In this document: piece after piece, positions 44,773 to 52,644 of the stretch | How the letters are laid out: every line of letters begins with the position of its first letter | Numbering within the stretch: the first letter of the stretch is position 1 | Source: GCA-2686265 sp036010965 | Lineage (GTDB): Bacteria > Planctomycetota > UBA1135 > GCA-002686595 | Assembly (NCBI GenBank): GCA_036010965.1 | Contig: DASCMO010000148.1 | Location: 1-58,524 of the forward strand | Length of the DNA stretch: 58,524 bases | Direction of reading: 5' to 3' | Made by a program: the position numbers and the translations under genes | The notes under the pieces: model-generated | The model's database searches: none | What the model was told of the DNA's origin: nothing | Seen by the model: only the letters and a program-made list of their open reading frames with translations

Positions 44773-45554
44773 ACGGCCTTCTCCGAGCCGAGGTCGGGGG
44801 GATGGGCATCGATCAGGCCGCCGTAGCGCCGCTCCCGGGTCGCATAGGTCTGGAGCGCCGCGAGCAGGTCCGGCTCCCGGAACTCGGGCCAGCATACATC
44901 CGTCACGTAGAGTTCCGAGTAGGACGCCTGCCACAGGAGGAAGTTCGAGAGGCGCATCTCTCCGGCTGTGCGGATCACCAGGTCGGGGTCGGGCGTCTCG
45001 GGATCGTAGAGGTAGGCGCGCAGGGTGTGGTCGTCCACATCATCCGGGCCCAGGTTGCCCGCCACCGCATCAGCCACGACCGCTCGCAGGGCGTCGGCGA
45101 GCTCGGTGCGGCTCCCGTAGGAGAGGGCCAGCCGCAGCACCATGCCGGTGTTCTCGCGCGTGAGGGCCTCAGTCTCGCGCAGCTTGCCCAGGGCGTCGGA
45201 GGGCAGCTCCTCCAGGCGCCCGATCCCCATCAGACGCACATCGTTGTCCATCAGCGTATCCCGCTCAGCCACCAGATAGCGCCGCAGGAGCCCCATCAGG
45301 TACTCGACTTCCTTGCGCGGGCGCTTCCAGTTCTCCACGGAAAACGCGTACAGGGTCAAACTCTCCATGCCCATGCGCGCACAGGCCGTGGTGATCTCTC
45401 GCACCGACGCGATCCCCTCGCGGTGACCGAGGAAGCGGCGCAGCCCCTGGCGCTGCGCCCAGCGGCCGTTGCCGTCCATGATCACGGCCACGTGCTCGGG
45501 GAAGGGCCCCCCCAGATCGGGGCGCTTGACGGGTCTCTGCGGGCTCGAGGTCAT
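44769..45554 (-). CDS. uppS: Isoprenyl (undecaprenyl) diphosphate synthase
   Basis: 261 aa. HVAVIMDGNGRWAQRQG (catalytic Asp27), GHREGIASVREI, LTLYAFSVENWKRP, LALSYGSRTEL, DLVIRTAGEMRLSNFLLWQ and ELYVTDVCWPEF give the complete cis-prenyltransferase set. Makes the lipid carrier for peptidoglycan and surface glycans. Its ATG shares one base with the purA stop (TGATG). Confidence 0.96.
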   Translation of the reverse strand: MTSSPQRPVKRPDLGGPFPEHVAVIMDGNGRWAQRQGLRRFLGHREGIASVREITTACARMGMESLTLYAFSVENWKRPRKEVEYLMGLLRRYLVAERDTLMDNDVRLMGIGRLEELPSDALGKLRETEALTRENTGMVLRLALSYGSRTELADALRAVVADAVAGNLGPDDVDDHTLRAYLYDPETPDPDLVIRTAGEMRLSNFLLWQASYSELYVTDVCWPEFREPDLLAALQTYATRERRYGGLIDAHPPDLGSEKAV

Positions 45555-46837
45555 CAGAGCCCCCTCGAGATGACCTGCTCGCGCTCGGGACCGATGGAAA
45601 GCATCACGATCGGGGTCCCGACCAGTTCCTCAACCCACTCGACGTAGTGACGCGCGTTCGCGGGCAGATCCTCGTAGCGCCGCAGACCCGTGATGTCCGC
45701 CTCCCAGCCGGGGCGCGTCTCGAAGCGCACCTCGCAGCCGTCGAGAACCGGCAGATGCGCTGGGTACTCTGCCACTTCCTGGCCGTCGAAGACGTAGGAC
45801 GTCGCCACCGACAGTTCCTCGAAGCCCGAAAGCACGTCGAGGTTGGTCATGACCCAGCCGTCGGCGCCATTGAGGGCCAGGCCGTAGCGCACGGCGACGG
45901 CGTCGAACCAGCCGCAGCGCCGTGGTCGTCCGGTGGTGGCACCGTACTCGTTGCCGGCCGCCCGGATCGCGTCGCCCAGCTCACCGTCGAGCTCCGAAGG
46001 GAAGGGTCCCTCCCCGACGCGCGTGCAGTAGGCCTTGGCGATCCCAATGGCACGGTCGATGTGGCCCGGCGGAAAGCCGGCTCCTGCGGGGATTCCGGCC
46101 GTGCCCGTGTTCGAGGACGTGACGAAGGGGTAAGTCCCGTGATCGATGTCGAGCATGATCCCCTGCGCACCCTCGAACAGGATCCTCTTTCCAGCACGGT
46201 AGTCTGCCCGCAGTTCGGCGCCCGTGTCCCCCACGAAGGGTCGCAGCCGATCACCGAGCGCCATTACACCCTCCAACTCCGCGACCAGGTCGAGGGGCTC
46301 GGCGCCATGCACGCGCTCGATGGTCGCGTTCTTTTCCGCCAGCACGGCCTGCAGCCGGTCTCGGCAGCGTTCGGGCTCGAGGAGGTCGCTGACCCGCAGC
46401 CCGATGCGCGACGCCTTGTCGGAGTAGGCCGGACCGATCCCGCGGCCGGTGGTCCCGATGCGGCCCTTGCCCAGCCAGTGCTCGGAGAGCTGATCCATCC
46501 GGCGGTGGTGCTCGAAGATCAGGTGCGCACTGGCGGAGATCCGAAGGCTCTCCCCCGTCACCTCCACGCCGCGTCCGCGCAGACCGTCCACCTCACTCAG
46601 GAGCTGGATCGGGTCGATCGCCACCCCGTTGCCCACCACATTCTTCGTCCCGGGATGCAGGACCCCGCACGGCACGAGGTGCAGCACGGTCTTCTCGCCG
46701 TCGACGACCATGGTGTGGCCCGCGTTGGCGCCGCCCTGGTAGCGCACGACAACGTCCGCGTCGGCCGCCAGCCGGTCGATGATCTTCCCCTTGCCCTCAT
46801 CGCCCCACTGAGCACCGAAAACGCTGAGAGAGGGCAT
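45554..46837 (-). CDS. purA: Adenylosuccinate synthetase
   Basis: 427 aa; joins IMP and aspartate with GTP in AMP synthesis. GAQWGDEGKGK (P-loop, 12-18), GGANAGHTMV, VVGNGVAIDP, GIGPAYSDKASRIGLR, LFEGAQGIMLDIDHGTYPFVTSSNT and GATTGRPRRCGWFD are all intact. ATG 46837 matches the family N-terminus; 17 further codons upstream do not. First gene of the purA-uppS-cdsA run. Confidence 0.97.
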   Translation of the reverse strand: MPSLSVFGAQWGDEGKGKIIDRLAADADVVVRYQGGANAGHTMVVDGEKTVLHLVPCGVLHPGTKNVVGNGVAIDPIQLLSEVDGLRGRGVEVTGESLRISASAHLIFEHHRRMDQLSEHWLGKGRIGTTGRGIGPAYSDKASRIGLRVSDLLEPERCRDRLQAVLAEKNATIERVHGAEPLDLVAELEGVMALGDRLRPFVGDTGAELRADYRAGKRILFEGAQGIMLDIDHGTYPFVTSSNTGTAGIPAGAGFPPGHIDRAIGIAKAYCTRVGEGPFPSELDGELGDAIRAAGNEYGATTGRPRRCGWFDAVAVRYGLALNGADGWVMTNLDVLSGFEELSVATSYVFDGQEVAEYPAHLPVLDGCEVRFETRPGWEADITGLRRYEDLPANARHYVEWVEELVGTPIVMLSIGPEREQVISRGL

Positions 46838-46866
46838 GGATGTCCTGGTTCTTCCCTGCTGGATGC

Positions 46867-46909
46867 GGGAGCGGCCGACCCCTTCCACCCATGGCGAGGC
46901 CGCGCTCCC
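46867..46909 (-). terminator. Imperfect hairpin between hyuB-like gene and purA
   Basis: GGGAGCGGCC (46867-46876) against GGCCGCGCTCCC (46898-46909), a stem of about 10 pairs with a two-base bulge. No T tract on either strand; could end the upstream transcript or be part of the purA leader. Confidence 0.3.
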
Positions 46910-46925
46910 GGGCGCGGATTCTCAC

Positions 46926-48536
46926 TCACCTCCGGGGGCGCCGCAAGCTTCCCCTCGACAGGAGCCGGCCGTGGCCACCGCCGCCCGGTGTGGAGAGCTC
47001 GAGTTCGGAGCCCGCCGGGAGAGAGAGCGAGACCTTACCGCCCAGGGGGCGGTCTCCCGACCGTCCCGCCTGGCGCACCCGGGCACCTCCCGGACGTCCC
47101 CGCCCGCCCCCTGCGAGGCCCCACGGCCCACACTTCTGACGCTCCGCCACCCAGCCGACCTCCACCCCGACAAGAAAGCGCAGGCGTCGCACGACGCCGT
47201 CCCCGCCCGGGCGCCGCCCCTTTCCTCCGGAGCCGCGCCGGACCGTGTAGCGCAGGACGCGCACCGGAAGCTGGGTCTCGAGGGCCTCGATGGGCGTGTT
47301 GCGCGTGTTGGTCATGTGGGTCTGGATGGCGTGCGCCCCCGGCCCCTCCGGCCCGCCGCCCGCGCCGCCGGCGATGGTCTCGTAGGCGGAAAAGACGCGT
47401 GCGCCCGAGCGCCCCCCGAAGGTCAGGTTGCTCATGGTCCCGGCGCTGGCCGCCGGAATGAGTCCCGGCAGGGCCCGCTGAAGAGCGCCCAGCAGGACGT
47501 CCACGAGGCGCTGACTGGTCTCCACATTGCCCGCCGCCACCGGGGCAGGGTAGCGGGCGTCGATCAGGCTCCCCGGCCGGGTGAGGACCTCCACTCGCCG
47601 CATCACTCCCTCGTTGGTCGGCGTGCCCGCGGGCAGGAGCAGGCGCACGACATAGAAGACGGCCGCCATGACCACCGCGCGGGTGGTGTTCACCGGACCG
47701 GCGACCTGGTCGTCCGTCGCGCGAAAGTCGAAGCGCAGCCGCCCACGACGGCGGCTGATGGTGACGCGAATGTGCGCCTTGGGGAGGCCGTCCAGAGCGC
47801 TTTCCTCCAGCTCGTCCTCGAAGGACCGCTCGCCGGAAGGCAGGCCACGGATCACCTCGGCGGTCAACTCCGCGGTCCAGTCCATGAGCTGCTCCGCGCG
47901 CTTCGAGAGCTGGCGCACGCCGTGTTCTCCCGCCATGGCGACCAGCCGTCGCTCGCCAACGCGGTTGGCTGCCCACTGCGCCAGCAGGTCGCCCTCGCGT
48001 TCCTCGGGCACGCGCATGTTGGCCAACAGGAGTCTCAGGACATCAGTGTCGATGGCCCCTCCGCGCACCAGTCGCGTGGGCGGAATTCGCAGGCCCTCGC
48101 CATGCACATCGCGGGCCGGCGCCATGGAGCCCGGGTGCTGCCCGCCGACGTCGGCGTGATGCGCGCGGTTGACGCAGAAGAAATCGGGCCTGGCCCCCCC
48201 GCGCAGGAAGACGGGTGAGACCAGGGTCAGGTCCGGCAGGTGCGTGCCCCCCAGGAAGGGATCGTTGAGCAGCACGGCGTCCCCGGATTCGACCTCGACG
48301 GCGTCACGCACGGCGGCCACCGAGAGCGGGGCGGCGCCGAGGTGCACGGGCAGGTGGGCGGCCTGGCCGATCATGCGCCCCTCGCCGTCGAACAGGGCGC
48401 AGGAGAAGTCTCGGCGCTCCTTGATGTTGGGCGAGAAGGCGGAGCGCATCAGGGACACGCCCATCTCCTCGGCCGTGGCGGCGAAGAGGTGGTGGAAGAC
48501 CTCCAGGCGCAGGCGATCGCTCGCAGAGTCCTTCAA
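46926..48536 (-). CDS. Hydantoinase B/oxoprolinase (HyuB) family protein
   Basis: 536 aa from a TTG at 48536, eight bases past the gspK stop. LRLEVFHHLFAATAEEMGVSLMRSAFSPNIKERRDFSCALFD is the canonical HyuB start, followed by HLPVHLGAAP, LLNDPFLGGTHLPDLTLV, CVNRAHHADVGG and an ending PGGGGHGRLL. HyuB is the partner of HyuA in ATP-dependent hydantoin or 5-oxoproline opening. No HyuA gene is adjacent, so either the partner is elsewhere or the protein has another job. Its placement directly behind a secretion gene is unexpected. Confidence 0.88.
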   Translation of the reverse strand: MKDSASDRLRLEVFHHLFAATAEEMGVSLMRSAFSPNIKERRDFSCALFDGEGRMIGQAAHLPVHLGAAPLSVAAVRDAVEVESGDAVLLNDPFLGGTHLPDLTLVSPVFLRGGARPDFFCVNRAHHADVGGQHPGSMAPARDVHGEGLRIPPTRLVRGGAIDTDVLRLLLANMRVPEEREGDLLAQWAANRVGERRLVAMAGEHGVRQLSKRAEQLMDWTAELTAEVIRGLPSGERSFEDELEESALDGLPKAHIRVTISRRRGRLRFDFRATDDQVAGPVNTTRAVVMAAVFYVVRLLLPAGTPTNEGVMRRVEVLTRPGSLIDARYPAPVAAGNVETSQRLVDVLLGALQRALPGLIPAASAGTMSNLTFGGRSGARVFSAYETIAGGAGGGPEGPGAHAIQTHMTNTRNTPIEALETQLPVRVLRYTVRRGSGGKGRRPGGDGVVRRLRFLVGVEVGWVAERQKCGPWGLAGGGRGRPGGARVRQAGRSGDRPLGGKVSLSLPAGSELELSTPGGGGHGRLLSRGSLRRPRR

Positions 48537-48543
48537 CGCGCTC

Positions 48544-50088
48544 TCAGCGATCCTCGTCGGGGAAGTCGAGCACCTCGTAGGGCACGTAGTCGAGGATCTC
48601 CCAGGGAATGATGGGCAAGAGCTCGATGGCCTCCGCCCCGGACCGGCGCCAGACCACCATGCGCACGGTGCGCACGAGGGCACTGCCCGACTCTTCCTCC
48701 TGGCGGGCGGCTTCGGACGCGGTCAGGGCCTGGTCTTCGAAGCGCTCCACGCCCGTGTCGCGGCGGGCGGTGATGAAGATCGAGAAGACACTGCTCTCGG
48801 TGGTGAGCAGGTCCCGGATCATCCCCTGGATCTCCACGTCGTGGTCCTCCCAACCCCGCAGCTCCCCCAGCTCGTCGAGGCTGGCGAAGACCTGGCGCTG
48901 GATGATCTCCTCGCCAAACTCGTCGTAGAGGGGTTCATCGTCCTCCTCCTCGCCAAACTCGCCCTCCTCTTCGAGGTTGCGGTACTCGATGACATCGTCC
49001 CAGAAGCGACTCGAGACGTCGCGATCGTCCACCAAGGCCTTGAGGACGGCCGGCGGCGCCGTGTTCACGTTGACACCGTAGCCGGCCGATGCCGACGTGG
49101 ACTCGGAGGAGCCTCCCTGACCCGCTCCGGAGCCCGATGCGGCCGCCGCACCAGACGAGGCCGCGCCTCCCTCGCCTGCCTGCTGTGTTCCGCTCTCGAT
49201 CCCGGCCGCGGCCGCGCCCTCCTCGCTCGCCACGGCGAGGGCGCCCGCCCCACCGCCAGCCTGCGACGCCCCGCCCGCGCTGGTAGCGCTGGAAAGGGTC
49301 GAGGGGGACGAGAAGACGGTCAGGAAGGAGCCGATCGAATGGACCGGCGTGCCGTCCTCGTCACGATAGTCGCGGAAGTGTCGCTCCTCGAAGGGCTCGA
49401 GGGCGAGGAACTCGCGCAGGGAGAGGGGCAGGCCGAGGTGCTCGTTCTCCTCGTCGTCGGTCAGCAGCGAGGGGCGCGGCAAGAACGAACGATCGCGCTC
49501 GAGCATGTGCCTGCGCATGGCCTCCGCCATGTCCTCGGCATCACGGCCGCCGATGTCCTCCAGGGTACCCTCGCGACACAGGTCGAGGACACGCATGACA
49601 CGATCGAAGGACTCGTCGGCCACCTCCTCATCGGCGCTCAGCATGTTGAGCACGTTGTACTTGCTGTCCTCGTCCTGGACGAGGATGCGCATGTCGACCT
49701 CGTTGATCTCGTGACGCTGCGGCCGACCCCACTCGTCCTCGTGGGAGTCCGAGGCCGGAGCCTCCTCATCCGGTGCACCACCCATCCCGTCCCCCATCGC
49801 TCCTTCGACGCCGCCCAGGCCACCCGCGCCACCGGACGGATCCGTGCTTGAATCCTGGGCGGACTCCCCATCTGAGCGCAACTGTTCGAACACGTCGAAG
49901 ACGGCCGACTCGATCGCCAGGTCCATGGTCGTCAGGCGCACGTCGTTGCGAGCGATGCGGGCATCGGTCATGGAACCGATGCTGATCTGGAACACGATCG
50001 TGATGACCACGAACAGGACCAGGATCGAGAGCAGGAGGGCCGTGCCGCGCCGCTGCCGGCTACCCAGGGAGCGTCTGATGAGTTGCAT
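48544..50088 (-). CDS. gspK: Type II secretion minor pseudopilin GspK-like protein
   Basis: 514 aa from ATG 50088. A basic start and hydrophobic pilin-like helix (RRGTALLLSILVLFVVITIVFQ) are followed by RIARNDVRLTTMDLAIESAVFD, the mature N-terminal helix. KYNVLNMLSADEE and GYGVNVNTAPPAVLKAL are GspK marks (helix-hairpin region). Compared with typical GspK (~330 aa) it has two low-complexity inserts, a Gly/Asp/Glu-rich one near 75-110 and about 90 Ala/Gly/Ser residues near 265-355, plus an acidic EEEGEFGEEEDDEP stretch. It probably caps the pseudopilus. Confidence 0.82.
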   Translation of the reverse strand: MQLIRRSLGSRQRRGTALLLSILVLFVVITIVFQISIGSMTDARIARNDVRLTTMDLAIESAVFDVFEQLRSDGESAQDSSTDPSGGAGGLGGVEGAMGDGMGGAPDEEAPASDSHEDEWGRPQRHEINEVDMRILVQDEDSKYNVLNMLSADEEVADESFDRVMRVLDLCREGTLEDIGGRDAEDMAEAMRRHMLERDRSFLPRPSLLTDDEENEHLGLPLSLREFLALEPFEERHFRDYRDEDGTPVHSIGSFLTVFSSPSTLSSATSAGGASQAGGGAGALAVASEEGAAAAGIESGTQQAGEGGAASSGAAAASGSGAGQGGSSESTSASAGYGVNVNTAPPAVLKALVDDRDVSSRFWDDVIEYRNLEEEGEFGEEEDDEPLYDEFGEEIIQRQVFASLDELGELRGWEDHDVEIQGMIRDLLTTESSVFSIFITARRDTGVERFEDQALTASEAARQEEESGSALVRTVRMVVWRRSGAEAIELLPIIPWEILDYVPYEVLDFPDEDR

Positions 50089-50176
50089 GGGGTTCGTGGG
50101 CCTCGGACGACCAGGGTAGCCCATTTCTTCCCCGACGGGTCCCGATCGTCCCTTCCCCTCCCGCTGCGCAGATCGA

Positions 50177-51634
50177 TCAGAAGTCGCGGTTGAGGTCCAC
50201 GCCCCCGAGGACGCGCGGTCGGATGAAGAACAGCACCTGGGCCTGCTCGACAGAGTTGAAGGTGGAGCGGAACAGGGCGCCCAGGATGGGCAGGTCCTTG
50301 AGGAGCGGGATCCCCTTCTCGTCCTCGACCGTGCGTTCGGTGATCAGGCCGCCGAGGATCACGGCCTGTCCCGGCTTGAGATAGACCTGGGTCGTCGCCG
50401 AGCGGGTCGCCAGCACCGGATTCGAGATGATGTCTCCCGAGTTGGTCAGGACGGTGGCGGCGGTGCCCGCCTGCTGGGAAGCCTCGATGTCGATCTCCAG
50501 AGAGACGGTGTTGCTGCCCACCAGGCGCGGCGTGACGAAGAGCCGCACCCCGACCTCCAGGTACTTGGCCGCTGTCGTGAACCCCGAGGCGGTGACGATG
50601 ACCTCTGAATAGGGGATCTTCGTGTACGACTCGATGCGTGCCTTGCCCCCCTCCCTAACAGCCACCTTGGGCCTCGAGATGATCGAGACGTTCTCGAAGG
50701 TGGAGAGGAGCTCAAGCATCGTGGCGTAGGTCACGCCGTCGTGGACCGTCCCGAACATGCCGAGGAACTCACCGGGTCCGAAGCTGCCCTGGTTCGGGAA
50801 GTCCCAGGTGGCGCTCTCGAGCAGCGTGCCCTCGGGAAACTGGAGCATGGGCGAATCGGGCTGGGAACCGATGCCCATGTCGAAGCTGTCGCGGGTCACC
50901 CATTCGACGATCTTGGCCTCGATCTCCACCTGACGCGGGCCGGCGAAGAAGGTGTCGATGAAGTACTCGACCTCCGCCAGCCGCTCAGGGCCGGTGGTGA
51001 CGATGACCCAATCGGCGATGGGAACGTCCACGCTCACGGTCGGAATCGGTGCGCGCAGGTTGCTGGAGAGTACCTCCGAGTCGAACGCCTCCTGCAGGTC
51101 CAGGCGCACGGTCGCCGGCCCCTGAGGTCCCAGCTCGGCCGCCTTTTCCGGACTCCACTCCACGAAGTCCCCGTACTCACGCAGCAAGGTGACGACACGT
51201 ATGCCCGTGCCCACGCGGAAGGAGTAGGGCTTGGTTATCAGGCCCGTCTCCTCGTGCACCATGATGCGTGAGCCGAAGGTCTGATAGGGGTTGACCGGCG
51301 CCGGAACCTCCTCGGTCGAATCCGGCGCGGGGTCCTTCACCTGAGCCGGGTCGACTCCCTGACGTCCGAGGGCCAGCTCCTCGGGCGTCCGTCCCATCGC
51401 GGGTACGATCTCGGCAAAGGGATCGCCCATGGTGTCCACGGGGGTGAGGGTCCCGCGCTGCATCAGCTCGCGGAACATCTCCATCGTGAGCTGCGGGGGC
51501 GGGGTCGGCTGGGGCGGGTCGACCGAGCGACAGGAGGCGTTCAGGGCCCACGCGCCGACCACGGCGATCAGCCATGCGGTCGCGCTGGCCGCGCTGGGAC
51601 GGGGTCGATGGAGGGCTCGCTGGGCGCGTCGCAT
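50177..51634 (-). CDS. Secretin (GspD/PilQ family), short form
   Basis: 485 aa from ATG 51634, with a signal segment (TAWLIAVVGAWALNASC) that may be a lipoprotein signal although the lipobox is imperfect. Pro-rich linker to about 60, one or two N-type domains (about 120-240; RQVEIEAKIVEW), then the secretin domain with SIISRPKVAVREGGKA, VGVRLFVTPRLVG, VYLKPGQAVILGGLITE and IPLLKDLPILGALFRS. It forms the outer-membrane channel of a type II secretion-like machine. Shorter than classic GspD (~650 aa). Lies before gspK. Confidence 0.9.
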   Translation of the reverse strand: MRRAQRALHRPRPSAASATAWLIAVVGAWALNASCRSVDPPQPTPPPQLTMEMFRELMQRGTLTPVDTMGDPFAEIVPAMGRTPEELALGRQGVDPAQVKDPAPDSTEEVPAPVNPYQTFGSRIMVHEETGLITKPYSFRVGTGIRVVTLLREYGDFVEWSPEKAAELGPQGPATVRLDLQEAFDSEVLSSNLRAPIPTVSVDVPIADWVIVTTGPERLAEVEYFIDTFFAGPRQVEIEAKIVEWVTRDSFDMGIGSQPDSPMLQFPEGTLLESATWDFPNQGSFGPGEFLGMFGTVHDGVTYATMLELLSTFENVSIISRPKVAVREGGKARIESYTKIPYSEVIVTASGFTTAAKYLEVGVRLFVTPRLVGSNTVSLEIDIEASQQAGTAATVLTNSGDIISNPVLATRSATTQVYLKPGQAVILGGLITERTVEDEKGIPLLKDLPILGALFRSTFNSVEQAQVLFFIRPRVLGGVDLNRDF

Positions 51635-51801
51635 GCCGAAGTTGGAGAGGCTGGGGACGGAGGTACTTAGACGCAAAGAGGAGACCCGAGTCCAGGTTCT
51701 CCGCACATTTGCCGACCGGGAGCGGTCAGCCCCTCCCTGACAACTTCCGAGCTGGTGTGGAAGTGAACGTCATGGCACCGAATGACCCTGTTGACGGTCT
51801 C

Positions 51802-52248
51802 CTAAGCGCTGACGTCCAGCTTCCTGCGCACCTGATCGGTGATCTCCAAGGCTCGCCGCTTGGGATCCTTGTTGGAGATCTTCTTCCAGACGCTGTCCAG
51901 TTTGCGGTCCTTCATGACCGCCGCCGCGGCGCGCCGTACGCGATCGACGGCCTTGTTGTAGAGCACCTGGCCCTCCGGCGAGTCCCGGTCGATCCCCTTG
52001 CGGGCCATCTCGCGCATCTCGCTGGTGCCGTTCAGCACCGCGTCGTACTTCATGACTCCCGGCCTGGCGAGGTGACGGGGGTCCGTCAGACCGCAGACGC
52101 TGTCGGCCTCATCCACGACCCACTCACTCGCCGGCGCCGCGGCCTGCACCACGGCGATGACCGGTCCGGAGTCCGTCAGGGACGCCGCCCCTCCGATATT
52201 TCCCGCGAGTGCCGTCGCGAGACAAATCCCTACCACTCGTGTCTTCAT
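51802..52248 (-). CDS. Hypothetical secreted protein, 148 aa
   Basis: ATG 52248 gives a signal peptide (MKTRVVGICLATALAGNIGGAAS). The mature part contains two polar helices (EMREMARKGIDRDSPEGQVLYNKAVDRVRRAAAAVMK and DPKRRALEITDQVRRKL) and one Cys. I recognise no family. AGG-rich sequence precedes the start. It lies upstream of the secretin gene, with a 167-base gap, so it may or may not belong to the secretion cluster. Confidence 0.7.
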   Translation of the reverse strand: MKTRVVGICLATALAGNIGGAASLTDSGPVIAVVQAAAPASEWVVDEADSVCGLTDPRHLARPGVMKYDAVLNGTSEMREMARKGIDRDSPEGQVLYNKAVDRVRRAAAAVMKDRKLDSVWKKISNKDPKRRALEITDQVRRKLDVSA

Positions 52249-52297
52249 CCTGTCTGTTTCCTCTCTGCCAGCTGCCCTGCCCGACAACACACGGCAC

Positions 52298-52326
52298 TCT
52301 GTACCTGTCTCGCCAGACGGTTGCAA
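52298..52326 (-). promoter_or_regulatory. Candidate promoter of the small secreted protein gene
   Basis: Minus strand: TTGCAA (52326-52321), 17-base spacer, TACAGA (52303-52298), about 50 bases before the ATG at 52248. Moderate consensus match. Confidence 0.3.
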
Positions 52327-52362
52327 GTATCCGTGCGACACCCCTCTGAAGTAACGAATTCC

Positions 52363-52389
52363 AGCCTTTCTAGCCTTTCTAGCCTCTCC
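52363..52389. repeat. Nine-base tandem repeat AGCCTTTCT
   Basis: Two exact copies (52363-52371, 52372-52380) and a third, two-base-different copy (52381-52389). Probably a small slippage tract. Confidence 0.7.
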
Positions 52390-52513
52390 ATACCCCACGG
52401 TCCCTTGTTTACGAAGCCCGTACGGGAGGATCCCATGCGGTGCACATCCAGGACAGGGGTCGATCAGGGGCGAGGGAAGCCGTACACCGGCCGATGGCCT
52501 CCCAATGAAACGG

Positions 52514-52542
52514 CCGCGGCGAATCCCGAGGACTCGCCGCGG
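52514..52542 (-). terminator. Probable pnp terminator hairpin
   Basis: Perfect 9-base arms CCGCGGCGA (52514-52522) and TCGCCGCGG (52534-52542) with an 11-base loop. On the minus strand it is followed by CCGTTTCATT, a weak T tract, about 100 bases past the pnp stop. Confidence 0.55.
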
Positions 52543-52644
52543 CACATCTGTAAAAACGGAAAGCGTGACGGAAGGGAACGCTGAAATCGCCCGCTCATCG
52601 CGAGGGGCTGCCCACCGATCCTGGTTCCGAGACGCGGTGCCCGA

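Larger units (their letters stand above)
52249..52644. other. Gap between pnp and the small secreted protein gene
   Basis: 396 bases. It contains a candidate promoter, a short tandem repeat and the probable pnp terminator, listed separately; no gene or RNA is recognised in the rest. Confidence 0.6.
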
